Origin: Shewanella electrica | GTDB taxonomy: Bacteria > Pseudomonadota > Gammaproteobacteria > Enterobacterales > Shewanellaceae | Direction: 5' to 3' | Assembly: GCF_022321485.1 (NCBI RefSeq) | Contig: NZ_JAKOGG010000004.1 | Location: 300,156-364,155 of the forward strand | Length of the DNA stretch: 64,000 nt | Shown here: in pieces, positions 24,538 to 34,422 of the stretch | How the letters are laid out: each line of letters begins with the position of its first letter | Numbering within the stretch: the first letter of the stretch is position 1 | Made by a program: the position numbers and the translations under genes | The notes under the pieces: model-generated | The model's database searches: none | What the model saw: the letters and a program-made list of their open reading frames with translations, nothing else | What the model was told of the DNA's origin: nothing

Positions 24538-24851
24538 TAAGCCTCCAGATCGAGATCATTCATATCCGCTTCAAATTGCGCGATATTGCCAGCCAGTTTT
24601 TCTGGGTCGACCTTGTAGCGTCCTTCAGCAATGGCTGCTTTGATTTCGGCTACTTTTTGCAGGTCAACATCCGGCAGAGATGAAATCTTACTTTGAAGAC
24701 CTTGAAGCTGCTGTGCCTGACTTGAGACAACAACTGAATCTTGTTGATTACCAGCGACCGACGTTTGCGCTTTATCTGCTTGCGCTTGATTGGTTTTTGG
24801 CGAGTTGACAGTTGTCACTCTCGATTGGTTTTGCAGTTGTTTTATGTCCAT
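24537..24851 (-). CDS. flgM: FlgM, anti-sigma-28 factor
   Basis: A 104-aa FlgM: disordered N terminus (MDIKQLQNQSRV, Gln/Ala-rich) and the conserved C-terminal FliA-binding helices (LPDVDLQKVAEIKAAIAEGRYKVDPEKLAGNI). It keeps FliA inactive until exported through the finished hook. A sigma-28-like promoter lies just upstream (24894-24920), allowing feedback on its own synthesis. Confidence 0.92.
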   Translation of the reverse strand: MDIKQLQNQSRVTTVNSPKTNQAQADKAQTSVAGNQQDSVVVSSQAQQLQGLQSKISSLPDVDLQKVAEIKAAIAEGRYKVDPEKLAGNIAQFEADMNDLDLEA

Positions 24852-24893
24852 AGCCGTCTGGGCTCCAGGGTTAAATCTAAGTTCTCAGGCTCT

Positions 24894-24920
24894 GTATCGG
24901 CAGATTAGTTTAATGCTTGA
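24894..24920 (-). promoter_or_regulatory. Sigma-28 promoter for flgMN
   Basis: On the minus strand: TCAAGCAT, N11, GCCGATAC. The -10 GCCGATA is perfect and the spacing is correct; the -35 is a fair match. It would start about 35 bp before flgM. Confidence 0.6.
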
Positions 24921-24927
24921 GCGATTT

Positions 24928-25635
24928 TTACATGTTTACGCGAACTTCGCCAACTTTAGTCACTAAAGCGTCGATTATCTTGTTAGATCTAGCATTTTTT
25001 ACCCGAATTTGCTCGCCAAGGTTGCCATCGGCTTCGGCAATACCGACTGTTTTTATCTGAAAATTTTCAGAGCTGGCAACAATCGACACTTGGTCGCCTT
25101 TGCAAACAAAGCAGACGTTGGATGAAAAAATCGGGTAATCCTTCGTCACTCGGCGTTTCACTTTGGCACCAATCAGCGGCGCAATATCATCAAACTGCTG
25201 ACCGTTCAGCGAGAATTGGTCGATGTAGCGGGTGGATAGATTGCTCTGGGTTAAGGTGGTGCCTTGGGCTAAGGTTTCGTTCGGTACGATCACTGGAAAA
25301 CTGATGTTCACTCGTACTGACATGTAAATCTGCCACGGATAAGCTTGCTCGGCAACGTCACAGCTCACTTTGAGCGTATTGTTACGGCTGATCTCGCGGT
25401 CAGTCGCCATTTCCACCGTTAGCTCGCTGGCACAGTCAGGCAGCAGTAGGCGGCTGTCTAGCGACTGCGGTTCAATTTCCACCCGTGCCGCGGCGGGCAC
25501 TTGGATTTTTTTTGACACCGTTTCTTTAGCTAACTTTTCGATTGCCGATATACTTGGTATTGCGGCCTGCGCTGAGGCTACCGAGTTGGCTGTCAGCAAG
25601 ATAGAAAAACAAAAGTGTGCTAAATTTACTTTCAT
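24928..25635 (-). CDS. flgA: FlgA, periplasmic P-ring chaperone
   Basis: A 235-aa secreted protein. The start at 25635 gives a clean signal peptide (MKVNLAHFCFSILLTANSVASAQA); an open frame to 25716 would not. It has the SAF-like domain (SFPVIVPNETLAQGTTLTQSNLSTRY) and paired cysteines (VCFVCKGDQVSIVA). FlgA helps FlgI assemble in the periplasm. It heads the minus-strand flgA-flgM-flgN set, divergent from cheV. Confidence 0.9.
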   Translation of the reverse strand: MKVNLAHFCFSILLTANSVASAQAAIPSISAIEKLAKETVSKKIQVPAAARVEIEPQSLDSRLLLPDCASELTVEMATDREISRNNTLKVSCDVAEQAYPWQIYMSVRVNISFPVIVPNETLAQGTTLTQSNLSTRYIDQFSLNGQQFDDIAPLIGAKVKRRVTKDYPIFSSNVCFVCKGDQVSIVASSENFQIKTVGIAEADGNLGEQIRVKNARSNKIIDALVTKVGEVRVNM

Positions 25636-25757
25636 AATGAATAGGCTAGGTAGATTTACAGTTTTACACTTATACTTCAGGGCGTTCCGTAGCAGCTGAT
25701 ACATCATCAATGCCAAGGCGACAGAACTTTGACTGAAGTGTTGGTTTATCGGTGTGA

Positions 25758-25773
25758 AGCAATATATATGCCT
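25758..25773 (-). promoter_or_regulatory. Possible sigma-54 promoter for flgA
   Basis: On the minus strand AGGCATATATATTGCT, with correct GG-N10-GC spacing and a perfect TTGCT; the -24 element deviates (AGGCAT for TGGCAC). It lies about 120 bp before the flgA ATG. Very AT-rich sequence makes chance matches possible. Confidence 0.45.
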
Positions 25774-25823
25774 TTCTGAGTTTCAGTTAGGTTTGGATGG
25801 TACAACCAATACAAGGCAGACAT

Positions 25824-26747
25824 ATGTCAGGCATTCTTGATTCAGTCAACAAACGTACCCAGCTTGTAGGCCAGAACCGCCTTGAGCTGTTGCTCTTTAA
25901 GTTGAATGGCAGACAACGGTTTGGCATTAACGTCTTCAAAGTAAAAGAAGTCTTACAGTGTCCGCCGCTGACTATGTTGCCGAAATTGAATCCCTATATT
26001 CGTGGCGTGGCACATATTCGTGGCACCACCATTTCGGTGATCGATTTAAGCGCTGCCACGGGCGGCCGTCCTATCGAAAACGTCAAAGACAGTTTTATCA
26101 TCATCGCTGAGTATAACCGTAGCGTTCAAGGCTTCTTGGTGAAGTCGGTCGAACGCATCATTAATATGAACTGGTCTGCCATTATGCCGCCGCCTCAAGG
26201 CGCGGGCCGTTCCTCTTATTTAACAGCGGTCACTGAAATTGACGGTGAGTTGGTCGAAATTATCGACGTGGAAAAGATCCTCGATGAAATTTCACCGATG
26301 AAAACTGAAATCAGTAAAGAGATGGATGAGGCGCTGACCATCGACCGCGAACAAAACTATCACATTATGGTGGTGGATGATTCCGCCGTCGCGCGTAAAC
26401 AGATTATTCGGGCGTTGGAATCTTTAAATTTGCAGATCGACACCGCTAAAGATGGCCGTGATGCGTTAAACAAATTAGAGAAGATATCGGCAGAAATGGA
26501 AAATGTGGCGACCGAAATCCCGCTGATTATTTCTGATATCGAAATGCCTGAAATGGACGGCTATACCTTAACTGCAGAAATTCGGGATAATCCTAAACTG
26601 AAGCATATTAAGATAGTGCTGCATACCTCTTTGAGTGGGGTGTTTAACCAAGCCATGGTGCAAAAAGTGGGGGCTAATGACTTTATTGCCAAGTTTAACC
26701 CCGATGAGCTAGCTGCGGCTGTTAATAAACACTTGAGTTTGAAATGA
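25824..26747 (+). CDS. cheV: CheV, CheW-receiver coupling protein
   Basis: A 307-aa protein with an N-terminal CheW domain (about 1-165; LVGQNRLELLLFKLNGRQRFGINVFKVKEVLQ) and a receiver domain (about 180-305; MVVDDSAVARKQI, phospho-acceptor Asp near 237 in IISDIEMPEMDGY, HTSLSG). It couples receptors to CheA and may act as a phosphate sink. Start: ATG 25824 with AAGG 7 bp upstream gives the family's usual MSGILDSVN; the frame is open to an ATG at 25797. Located beside cheR, as in Vibrio. Confidence 0.92.
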   Translation: MSGILDSVNKRTQLVGQNRLELLLFKLNGRQRFGINVFKVKEVLQCPPLTMLPKLNPYIRGVAHIRGTTISVIDLSAATGGRPIENVKDSFIIIAEYNRSVQGFLVKSVERIINMNWSAIMPPPQGAGRSSYLTAVTEIDGELVEIIDVEKILDEISPMKTEISKEMDEALTIDREQNYHIMVVDDSAVARKQIIRALESLNLQIDTAKDGRDALNKLEKISAEMENVATEIPLIISDIEMPEMDGYTLTAEIRDNPKLKHIKIVLHTSLSGVFNQAMVQKVGANDFIAKFNPDELAAAVNKHLSLK

Positions 26748-26877
26748 TTGCTTAACATGGTTCATTGATATTTAAGGGGAAGCTTGTCTTGCTGATTTAC
26801 CTGCGGTATAACGCAGCGCGATAATCTGTAGGACAATGCCTCATCAGTGGCGTGTTCATTAACGACGGGAAGCCAGG

Positions 26878-27711
26878 GTGACAGACAAGTCTCTAGCAGA
26901 AACCGAATATAACCAATTTAGACTGTTCCTCGAGCAGCACAGTGGTATTGTGCTTGGTGAAAACAAGCAATACCTTGTCAGAAGTCGGCTCGCGCCGTTA
27001 ATGGGTAAATACGGATTACCCTCATTATCGGACGTGGTGAAACAGTCTATGCGTCCTACTGAGCGCCAATTGCGTGCAGAAGTGATTGACGCGATGACCA
27101 CCAACGAAACCTTGTGGTTCCGTGACCGTTATCCGTTTGAGCTGATGGCTAATCAGCTATTACCGCAATTTGCCAAGCTGGGTCGCCCATTGAAAATTTG
27201 GTCGGCCGCCTGTTCGTCAGGGCAGGAACCTTATTCGCTGGCAATGACCGCGCTGGAATACCAACAACGTAAGCCGGGGGGGTTGCCGGGCGGCGTCTCT
27301 ATTCAGGCAACTGATTTGTCGCCATCGATGTTGGAGCGTTGTAAAAACGCCGAGTATGACGGTTTGGCGTTAGCGCGCGGTTTATCGGAAGAACGTAAGC
27401 GTCAGTTTTTTGATGCGTTGCCCAACGGCAATATGCGTTTGAAAGAGAATGTGCGCCGTTTGGTGAGCTTTAGAGCGCATAACTTGCTGGAGAGTTATAG
27501 CTTACTCGGCCGCTTTGACATTATCTTTTGCCGCAACGTGCTGATCTATTTTGCCCCAGAGGCGAAGGCAAAAATCCTGCGGCAATTTGCTGCCGCTTTG
27601 AATCCGAAAGGCATCCTCTTTTTAGGCGCTTCTGAGTCTATTGCCGGCTTAACCGACGAGTTTGATATGATCCGCTGTAACCCCGGGATCTATTATCAGA
27701 AGAAGACTTAA
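26878..27711 (+). CDS. cheR: CheR, chemoreceptor methyltransferase
   Basis: A 277-aa SAM-dependent methyltransferase. An N-terminal helical domain (about 1-75) precedes the catalytic domain with LKIWSAACSSGQEPYSLAMT (SAM site), SIQATDLSPSMLERC and FDIIFCRNVLIYF. It methylates glutamates on receptors and so sets adaptation. Start is GTG 26878; no ATG fits better. It is followed by a terminator before flgB. Confidence 0.92.
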   Translation: MTDKSLAETEYNQFRLFLEQHSGIVLGENKQYLVRSRLAPLMGKYGLPSLSDVVKQSMRPTERQLRAEVIDAMTTNETLWFRDRYPFELMANQLLPQFAKLGRPLKIWSAACSSGQEPYSLAMTALEYQQRKPGGLPGGVSIQATDLSPSMLERCKNAEYDGLALARGLSEERKRQFFDALPNGNMRLKENVRRLVSFRAHNLLESYSLLGRFDIIFCRNVLIYFAPEAKAKILRQFAAALNPKGILFLGASESIAGLTDEFDMIRCNPGIYYQKKT

Positions 27712-27741
27712 TGTTAAGTCGCTGAAAACAAATAGTTCTTT

Positions 27742-27775
27742 AAAATGCCAGTCTGTTTAACAGGCTGGCATTTTT
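27742..27775 (+). terminator. Terminator after cheR
   Basis: ATGCCAG ... CTGGCAT stem with an inner CTG/CAG pair and a T run. It separates cheVR from the flgB operon. Confidence 0.85.
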
Positions 27776-27842
27776 GTTGCTGTGTTTTGCCACAGCGGCA
27801 ATCGTCACACAATCTCACCGTGAAGTTAGCGCAACTGTTTTA

Positions 27843-27858
27843 TGGCACGTTAATTGCT
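27843..27858 (+). promoter_or_regulatory. Sigma-54 promoter for the flgB operon
   Basis: TGGCACGTTAATTGCT is a perfect TGGCAC-N5-TTGCT match, 35 bp before the flgB ATG. Expected to be activated by FlrC. Confidence 0.9.
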
Positions 27859-27892
27859 TTTATTTGCACATCAGGCAAATGAGGAAATTTTT

Positions 27893-28291
27893 ATGGCGAT
27901 CAGTTTTGATAATGCGTTGGGAGTTCACCAATACACGCTAGGAATACGCGCGCAACGTGCCGAAGTCCTCTCAAGCAATATTGCCAATGCTGATACGCCG
28001 CATTACAAAGCGCGCGACGTTGATTTTTCCTCAGCATTAGAAAGCGCCGTGACCCACCAAAAGGGCATGCGCATGATGGCGACATCAGAGAAACATTTTG
28101 ATTTACAGGCGCTGACGCAGCAAAACGTGCAGTATCGCGTGCCTGATCAGCCAGACACTGGCGATGGTAATACGGTTGATATGCAGAAAGAGCAGCAGAC
28201 ATTTATGCAAAATACTCTTGAATATCAAATGTCTTTGGGATTTCTGGACAGTAAGTTTTCCGGAATGCGCAAAGCCATTAGAGGAGACTAG
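27893..28291 (+). CDS. flgB: FlgB, proximal rod protein
   Basis: A 132-aa rod protein starting at ATG 27893 behind GAGGAAA; the frame is open back to 27854 but that would start inside the promoter. [15 protein letters not shown] is the FlgB/FlgC rod signature. It forms the innermost axial rod piece, exported by the flagellar gate. First gene of flgBCDE. Confidence 0.93.
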   Translation: MAISFDNALGVHQYTLGIRAQRAEVLSSNIANADTPHYKARDVDFSSALESAVTHQKGMRMMATSEKHFDLQALTQQNVQYRVPDQPDTGDGNTVDMQKEQQTFMQNTLEYQMSLGFLDSKFSGMRKAIRGD

Positions 28292-28293
28292 CG

Positions 28294-28716
28294 ATGGGCC
28301 TTTATAACATTTTCAATATCGCCGGTTCCGGCATGTCAGCACAGTCTGTCCGGTTGAACACTACGGCGAGTAATATTGCCAACGCGGATTCAGTCTCCAG
28401 CAGCATTGACCAAACCTATAAGGCGCGTCACCCGATTTTTGAGGCGGAGCTGACCAAGGCGTCAAACGGTCAACGTCAGCCAGAAGGTTACTCAGTTAAG
28501 GTGCAAGGCGTGGTTGAGAGCGATAAACCGTTACTGAAAGAATATTCACCCGATCATCCATTAGCCGATGCTGACGGTTATATATACAAGCCAAACGTCA
28601 ACGTTGTTGAAGAGATGGCGGATATGATTTCAGCTTCCCGTTCATATCAAATGAACGTACAGGTTGCTGATGCCACCAAGTCGATGCTGCAACAAACGCT
28701 GCGTCTTGGTAAGTAA
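28294..28716 (+). CDS. flgC: FlgC, proximal rod protein
   Basis: A 140-aa rod protein: N-terminal SGMSAQSVRLNTTASNIANADS and C-terminal VNVVEEMADMISASRSYQMNVQVADATKSM helix that pack in the axial structure. It follows flgB with 2 bp between. Confidence 0.94.
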   Translation: MGLYNIFNIAGSGMSAQSVRLNTTASNIANADSVSSSIDQTYKARHPIFEAELTKASNGQRQPEGYSVKVQGVVESDKPLLKEYSPDHPLADADGYIYKPNVNVVEEMADMISASRSYQMNVQVADATKSMLQQTLRLGK

Positions 28717-28729
28717 GGAGAAATAAATC

Positions 28730-29410
28730 GTGGCTATTAATTCTGTCAATACAACGAATGAAACCGCGAGCGCTAGCAAAGCAGCGTCGTCGGCGAAAAA
28801 TAACCAGAGTTTGACGCAGGAAGATTTCTTCTCTTTGCTGAGTGCGCAGTTGTCGATGCAAGATCCATCGAATCCGGTGGACAACGATCAAATGATCGCG
28901 CAGATGGCATCGTTCTCTACCGTTGATGGTATCGGTAAGTTGAACGACCAGATTGTTAACCTCAACACGGTGATGACTTCGAGCCAAGCGCTGCAAGCGT
29001 CAGGTTTGGTGGGGCAGAAAGTGCTGGTGCCAGCAGGCGCTGGGTATCTGTCGGCGGAAGATAATGCGATTAAAGGGGTGATCAGTACGCCTTCACCTGT
29101 ACCGTCAATCAAGGTGTCGGTCACCGATGAAGCGGGCCAAGTGGTCAAAACCTTCACCGTTGATGGCAGTGCTGGCGGCAATGTCGATATGTCGTGGGAT
29201 GGTACTGATAATAGCGGCAAGCCGATGGCATCTGGCATCTATAACATTAGCGCTAACGCCACCATTGATGGTGAAGCGCAAGATTTGGCAGTTAGTACCT
29301 ACGGCCACGTCAGTAGCGTATCGTTAAATTCAAGCAGTGGCGCGGTACTGAACGTGCGTGGTATCGGTGGCGTTCGCTTAGCCGATGTACTGGCTGTCAC
29401 TGAAGCTTAG
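28730..29410 (+). CDS. flgD: FlgD, hook-capping protein
   Basis: A 226-aa protein: N-terminal region SLTQEDFFSLLSAQLSMQDPSNPVDN directs export, then the FlgD Ig-like/Tudor core (VSVTDEAGQVVKTFTVDGSAGG). It caps the growing hook. Start is GTG 28730, with AAGGAG 8 bp upstream. Confidence 0.93.
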   Translation: MAINSVNTTNETASASKAASSAKNNQSLTQEDFFSLLSAQLSMQDPSNPVDNDQMIAQMASFSTVDGIGKLNDQIVNLNTVMTSSQALQASGLVGQKVLVPAGAGYLSAEDNAIKGVISTPSPVPSIKVSVTDEAGQVVKTFTVDGSAGGNVDMSWDGTDNSGKPMASGIYNISANATIDGEAQDLAVSTYGHVSSVSLNSSSGAVLNVRGIGGVRLADVLAVTEA

Positions 29411-29463
29411 TTTTTGCGCCGGTAGCAACCGGATAATATTCAAGAAGATTTAAGAGGTGGACT

Positions 29464-30828
29464 ATGTCTTTTAACATTGCTCTTAGCGGGATCAATGCGG
29501 CGCAGAAGGATCTCAACGTTACGGCAAACAACATTGCCAACGTTAACACCACCGGCTTTAAAGAGTCGCGTGCTGAGTTTGCCGATGTGTATGCCAATTC
29601 ACTGTTCTCTAACGCGAGAACTGCCGTCGGTGGCGGGGTCACGACGACTCAAGTGGCACAACAGTTCCACCAAGGTAACTTGCTGTCGACCAACAACGCG
29701 CTCGATTTGGCGATTAACGGTAACGGTTTTTTCGTGACATCTCCTGGCATTGGTGATTTGGATTTTTCTTATACCCGTGCTGGTGCCTTTAAACGGGATG
29801 ACAACGGTTTCTTGGTCGATTCGATGGGCAACTATTTGCAGTCATTCCAAGTGGATAGCGATGGTAATGCGGCGTCAGTGAGTTTGAGTACCACCACGCC
29901 AGTACAGATCCCAGATACTGCGGGTAGCCCACAGGCCACCAGCCAAGTTGGTATCAGTATGAACCTGAATTCCGACTCGACCACGCTCGATCCAGCGGCA
30001 TTTGATCCTACCGATAGCTCCACATTCAATAACTCGACGGCGGTAACGGTGTATGACTCACTCGGTGAATCACACACTTTGACCACCTATTTTGTTCGAC
30101 CCACTGATGCGGCTTATACCGGACGCAGTAGTTGGGTGGCATATTACGCACTCGATGGTAAACAAGTGAACTTAGACTCTGGTGCGGGTAGCTATGATGT
30201 GGATGTAAACGGCGATGGTACCGCTGATGGCACGCCGCAGAGTGCGACTACAACCGGCGGTTGGACTGGGGCAGTGTTGTCTTTTGACGAATCGGGTAAT
30301 TTTGTTGGTAGCGATCCGGTCAATATCACCACGCAACAGTTAGGCATTGCTGGCGCTGATGTGCTGAGCGCCTCGGCTGACGGTACTCAAACGCTGAATA
30401 TCTCGTTCAATAATCCTACCCAGTATTCGGAAAGCTTTAGCACCACCGCATTGACGCAAAACGGTGTGACTGTTGGACGCCTAACCAATGTGGAAATCGG
30501 TGCCGATGGCTTGATTTCTGCGTCATACAGCAATGGTGCCACCGTGCCATTGGGTCAAGTGGCCTTGGTGCGCTTTGCTAACGAGCAAGGTTTAACGCAA
30601 GTCGGTAACACCTCTTGGAAAGCCAGTCTTGATTCAGGTGAACCGCTCGCGGGCGAAGCGAACAGTGGTATCTTCGGCCGCATTCGTTCATCAACCTTGG
30701 AACAATCTAACGTTGACTTGACCACTGAGTTGGTTGACTTGATTTCGGCACAACGTAACTTCCAAGCAAACTCGCGTACGTTGGAAGTGAACAGTACGCT
30801 GCAACAAACGATTCTACAGATCCGTTAA
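29464..30828 (+). CDS. flgE: FlgE, hook protein
   Basis: A 454-aa hook subunit with ANNIANVNTTGFKESRAEF at the N terminus and SNVDLTTELVDLISAQRNFQANSRTLEV at the C terminus. The middle (about 150-400) is the variable surface domain. Last gene of the flgB transcript; a terminator-like hairpin follows. Confidence 0.95.
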   Translation: MSFNIALSGINAAQKDLNVTANNIANVNTTGFKESRAEFADVYANSLFSNARTAVGGGVTTTQVAQQFHQGNLLSTNNALDLAINGNGFFVTSPGIGDLDFSYTRAGAFKRDDNGFLVDSMGNYLQSFQVDSDGNAASVSLSTTTPVQIPDTAGSPQATSQVGISMNLNSDSTTLDPAAFDPTDSSTFNNSTAVTVYDSLGESHTLTTYFVRPTDAAYTGRSSWVAYYALDGKQVNLDSGAGSYDVDVNGDGTADGTPQSATTTGGWTGAVLSFDESGNFVGSDPVNITTQQLGIAGADVLSASADGTQTLNISFNNPTQYSESFSTTALTQNGVTVGRLTNVEIGADGLISASYSNGATVPLGQVALVRFANEQGLTQVGNTSWKASLDSGEPLAGEANSGIFGRIRSSTLEQSNVDLTTELVDLISAQRNFQANSRTLEVNSTLQQTILQIR

Positions 30829-30912
30829 TGATTAGCGCTGTTATTGCCGTTGACTGAGCGCCCATGGCGGCGTGTCGGTCACCAGCGTTTACCGATTAAC
30901 AGCGTGATTGAC

Positions 30913-30955
30913 AGCGGCAAGGCGGTTGCTACGGCAATCCCTTGCCGCTTTGCCT
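30913..30955 (+). terminator. Hairpin after flgE
   Basis: AGCGGCAAGG and CCTTGCCGCT pair perfectly over 10 bp, loop of 17 nt, weak T-rich tail. It probably ends or attenuates the flgBCDE transcript before the flgF promoter. Confidence 0.6.
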
Positions 30956-31017
30956 TTGTCCTTCAGATATACCTTTCTAACTACTTGTCTTGCTTGAATA
31001 AGTATTCGTGAATTTTG

Positions 31018-31033
31018 TGGCACGATGCTTGCT
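31018..31033 (+). promoter_or_regulatory. Sigma-54 promoter for flgF operon
   Basis: TGGCACGATGCTTGCT is a perfect TGGCAC-N5-TTGCT match, about 39 bp before the flgF GTG. Confidence 0.9.
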
Positions 31034-31071
31034 TTTACCTGCGTAAGCTCAATTTTTGACGGGGCATCGCA

Positions 31072-31815
31072 GTGGACAAATTTCTCTATATCTCCATGAC
31101 TGGAGCTAAGCAAAACATGCATGCATTGGCGGTGCGGGCTAACAACCTCGCTAACGCCAACACCGATGGTTTTAAAGCAGATATGAACCAAGCCCGCTCT
31201 ATGCAAGCCTTTGGTGAAGGTCTGCCGACGCGCGTGTTTGCGATGACAGAAAAACCCTCTTCTGATTTTAAAGCGGGACCACTGCAAACGACTGGCCGCG
31301 ATATGGATATTGCCGTGAAAGGTGATGGCTGGATTGCGGTGCAAGCGGCCGATGGCTCGGAAGCCTACACCCGTTCTGGTGGTCTGAATTTTGACACTAC
31401 CGGCATGTTACGCAATGGCCGCGGTGAGCCGGTATTGGGCAATAACGGTCCTATCGTGCTGCCGTTGCCGATTCAAAAAATTGATATTGGCTCTGACGGC
31501 GTGATCTCAGTACGGCCGCAAGGGGCTACGCCAGAGGTGATTGAGGAAGTGGCACGTATCAAGCTGGTTAACCCAGGTAATGAAAACATGATGCGTGGTG
31601 AAGATGGCTTATTTAGAACCATGAACGGTCAGCCTGCGCCAGCAGACCCCACTGTTGGGGTAGTCAATGGTGCGCTCGAAGGCAGTAACGTCAATGCCGT
31701 GAATGAAATGGTGGCGCTGATTGATTTGCAACGTCAGTTTGAGATGCAGGTCAAGATGATGAAAACCGCCGAAGACAATGACAAAGCTTCAGCTCAGCTG
31801 ATGCGCGTTAGCTAG
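31072..31815 (+). CDS. flgF: FlgF, proximal rod protein
   Basis: A 247-aa rod protein with N-terminal MTGAKQNMHALAVRANNLANANT and C-terminal EGSNVNAVNEMVALIDLQRQFEMQ helix. Starts at GTG 31072. First gene after its own sigma-54 promoter, leading flgFGHIJKL. Confidence 0.94.
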   Translation: MDKFLYISMTGAKQNMHALAVRANNLANANTDGFKADMNQARSMQAFGEGLPTRVFAMTEKPSSDFKAGPLQTTGRDMDIAVKGDGWIAVQAADGSEAYTRSGGLNFDTTGMLRNGRGEPVLGNNGPIVLPLPIQKIDIGSDGVISVRPQGATPEVIEEVARIKLVNPGNENMMRGEDGLFRTMNGQPAPADPTVGVVNGALEGSNVNAVNEMVALIDLQRQFEMQVKMMKTAEDNDKASAQLMRVS

Positions 31816-31826
31816 GAGTAATCGAT

Positions 31827-32615
31827 ATGCAACCCGCTTTATGGATCAGTAAGACAGGCCTTGATGCCCAACAGACCGATATTTCGGTGATCTCCAACAA
31901 CGTTGCTAACGCCAGTACTGTCGGCTACAAAAAAGCCCGTGCCGTGTTTGAAGACCTGTTGTACCAAACCGTCAACCAAGCTGGTGGCGTGAGTGCGACC
32001 AACACCCGTTTGCCAAACGGGTTAGAGTTGGGGGCCGGTACCAAAGTGGTATCAACGCAAAAGATTTTTACCCAAGGCAACATGCTGACCACGGATAACT
32101 CGCTGGACATGATGATTGAAGGCCCCGGATTTTTTGAAATCCAGATGCCTGATGGCACAACCGCGTATACCCGTAACGGTCAGTTCACGCTGGATGATAC
32201 TGGCCAGATAGTGACATCGGGCGAAGGCTACGTGCTGCAACCCGCCATCGTTATTCCTGACAATGCCACCAGCATCACGGTGTCATCAGAAGGCGAAGTC
32301 TCGGTTAAAACGCCAGGTAACGCAGAAAACCAAGTGCTGGGGCAGTTGACCATGTCGGATTTTATCAACCCATCCGGTCTCGACCCTATCGGCCAAAACC
32401 TCTATCTCGAAACTGGCGCGAGTGGTGCGCCTGTACAAGGTGTGGCGTCAATTGACGGTATGGGCAGCATTCGCCAAGGGGCTTTAGAAACTTCCAACGT
32501 TAACGTCACCGAGGAACTGGTGAATCTGATTGAAAGTCAGCGCGTGTATGAGATGAACTCGAAAGTTATCTCTGCCGTGGATCAGATGCTGGCTTACGTG
32601 AATCAGAATCTCTAA
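31827..32615 (+). CDS. flgG: FlgG, distal rod protein
   Basis: A 262-aa rod protein: LWISKTGLDAQQTDISVISNNVANASTVG at the N terminus and ETSNVNVTEELVNLIESQRVYEMNSKV at the C terminus. Distal rod, the drive shaft through the L and P rings. Confidence 0.95.
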   Translation: MQPALWISKTGLDAQQTDISVISNNVANASTVGYKKARAVFEDLLYQTVNQAGGVSATNTRLPNGLELGAGTKVVSTQKIFTQGNMLTTDNSLDMMIEGPGFFEIQMPDGTTAYTRNGQFTLDDTGQIVTSGEGYVLQPAIVIPDNATSITVSSEGEVSVKTPGNAENQVLGQLTMSDFINPSGLDPIGQNLYLETGASGAPVQGVASIDGMGSIRQGALETSNVNVTEELVNLIESQRVYEMNSKVISAVDQMLAYVNQNL

Positions 32616-32627
32616 TGAGGTGATGAT

Positions 32628-33305
32628 ATGAAAACACTGATTGTTGTTGTCGGTTTGGCTATGTTGGGTGGCTGTGCGTCGCCCAGTTCAGACAAGCCAA
32701 TCCCTGATGATCCATTTTATGCGCCGGTTTATCCCGACGATACCAATATTAATCAACCGCCAACGGGGTCAATTTTTGCCTCGCGCAAGGCCAGTTCATT
32801 GTTTACTGATCTCAAGGCGCATCGAGTGGGTGACATTGTCACCATCGTGTTGACCGAATCGACCCAAGCGTCCAAAAGCGCCAATAACCAGATGGCGAAA
32901 GGGTCCAATTTGACTGTCAACCCGATGACGGTTGCAGGCTCGAACGTCACTTTGAACGGCAACCCGCTGAACTTAGGCTATTCCGACACTATGGATACCA
33001 ACCGTAAAGCGGATACCGATCAGAGCAACAGCTTGTCCGGGCAGATTTCTGCCAACGTGATGCAGGTGTTGAACAATGGCAACTTGGTCATTCGCGGCGA
33101 GAAGTGGATCACCATCAACAACGGCGATGAGTTTATTCGTGTGACCGGCATTGTGCGGCCGCAAGACATCGCGACTGATAACACGGTGCAATCGCCACGG
33201 GTGGCTAACGCTCGTATTCAATACAGCGGTACCGGCACCTTTGCCGATTCCCAAAAAGTGGGTTGGCTCAGCAAATTCTTCTTCTCTGACTGGTGGCCTT
33301 TCTAA
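32628..33305 (+). CDS. flgH: FlgH, L-ring lipoprotein
   Basis: A 225-aa lipoprotein (lipobox LGGCAS, Cys near 17). It has [19 protein letters not shown] and [29 protein letters not shown], both FlgH landmarks. Forms the outer-membrane L ring. Confidence 0.94.
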   Translation: MKTLIVVVGLAMLGGCASPSSDKPIPDDPFYAPVYPDDTNINQPPTGSIFASRKASSLFTDLKAHRVGDIVTIVLTESTQASKSANNQMAKGSNLTVNPMTVAGSNVTLNGNPLNLGYSDTMDTNRKADTDQSNSLSGQISANVMQVLNNGNLVIRGEKWITINNGDEFIRVTGIVRPQDIATDNTVQSPRVANARIQYSGTGTFADSQKVGWLSKFFFSDWWPF

Positions 33306-33316
33306 GGAGCAATAAC

Positions 33317-34405
33317 ATGAAATTGCTAAAAATTGTTCTATTGTCGCTGCTACTGGTTCCCTACGCTCATGCAGAACGCATCAAAGATATTGCCGATATC
33401 CAAGGCGTGCGTGATAACCAACTGATCGGTTACGGCTTAGTGGTCGGTTTGCCGGGGACTGGGGAAAAGACCCGTTATACCGAACAAACCTTCATGACCA
33501 TGTTGAAAAACTTCGGCATTAACTTGCCGGATGGTATTCGACCCAAAATCAAAAACATTGCCGTTGTGGCGGTGCATGCGGATATGCCGGCTTTTATCAA
33601 GCCGGGGCAAACCATGGACGTGACGGTATCTAGCCTTGGTGAAGCAAAAAGTCTACGCGGCGGCAGCTTGCTACAAACCTTTTTGAAAGGGGTGGATGGC
33701 GAAGTTTATGCCGTAGCGCAGGGCAGTTTGGTGGTCAGCGGCTTTAGCGCCGATGGCATGGATGGCTCCAAGGTGGTGAATAACACGCCTACCGTCGGCC
33801 GTATTCCCAATGGCGCCATCATCGAACGGGAAGTGCAAAGCCCATTTGCGACGGGCGACTATTTAACCTTTAACTTGCATAACGCCGATTTCACTACCGC
33901 TAAGCGTACCGCTGAAGCGATTAACAATCTGCTTGGCCCCGGCATTGCCCGCGCGTTGGATGCCAGTTCGATTCAGGTGACTGCGCCGCGAGATGTATCA
34001 CAACGGGTGGCTTACCTTTCTACCTTGGAAAATATCCAAGTCGAACAAGCCGATGAAGCAGCCAAAGTGATCGTCAACTCGCGCACCGGCACCATTGTTG
34101 TCGGCAAAGACGTGAAGCTACTGCCTGCGGCAATTACTCACGGTGGTTTGACGGTGACGATTGCTGAATCGCCGCAAGTTAGCCAACCGAACGCCTTTGC
34201 TGGTGGCAATACGGTAGTGACGCCCAACAGCAATGTTAACGTTACGCAATCTGACCGCCGCATGTTTATGTTTAACCCCGGTACTACGCTCGATGAGCTG
34301 GTTCGTGCGGTGAACATGGTGGGCGCCGCACCGTCAGATGTCTTGGCAATCCTAGAAGCATTAAAAGTGGCAGGGGCTTTGCATGGTCAGCTAATCGTGA
34401 TCTGA
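33317..34405 (+). CDS. flgI: FlgI, P-ring protein
   Basis: A 362-aa periplasmic protein with signal peptide ([19 protein letters not shown]), then [29 protein letters not shown], the FlgI hallmark. Start ATG 33317 follows AAGGAGC; the open frame to 33293 overlaps flgH and is not needed. Builds the P ring in the peptidoglycan layer, chaperoned by FlgA. Confidence 0.94.
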   Translation: MKLLKIVLLSLLLVPYAHAERIKDIADIQGVRDNQLIGYGLVVGLPGTGEKTRYTEQTFMTMLKNFGINLPDGIRPKIKNIAVVAVHADMPAFIKPGQTMDVTVSSLGEAKSLRGGSLLQTFLKGVDGEVYAVAQGSLVVSGFSADGMDGSKVVNNTPTVGRIPNGAIIEREVQSPFATGDYLTFNLHNADFTTAKRTAEAINNLLGPGIARALDASSIQVTAPRDVSQRVAYLSTLENIQVEQADEAAKVIVNSRTGTIVVGKDVKLLPAAITHGGLTVTIAESPQVSQPNAFAGGNTVVTPNSNVNVTQSDRRMFMFNPGTTLDELVRAVNMVGAAPSDVLAILEALKVAGALHGQLIVI

Positions 34406-34422
34406 TTTTTTGGCGGTCTTAC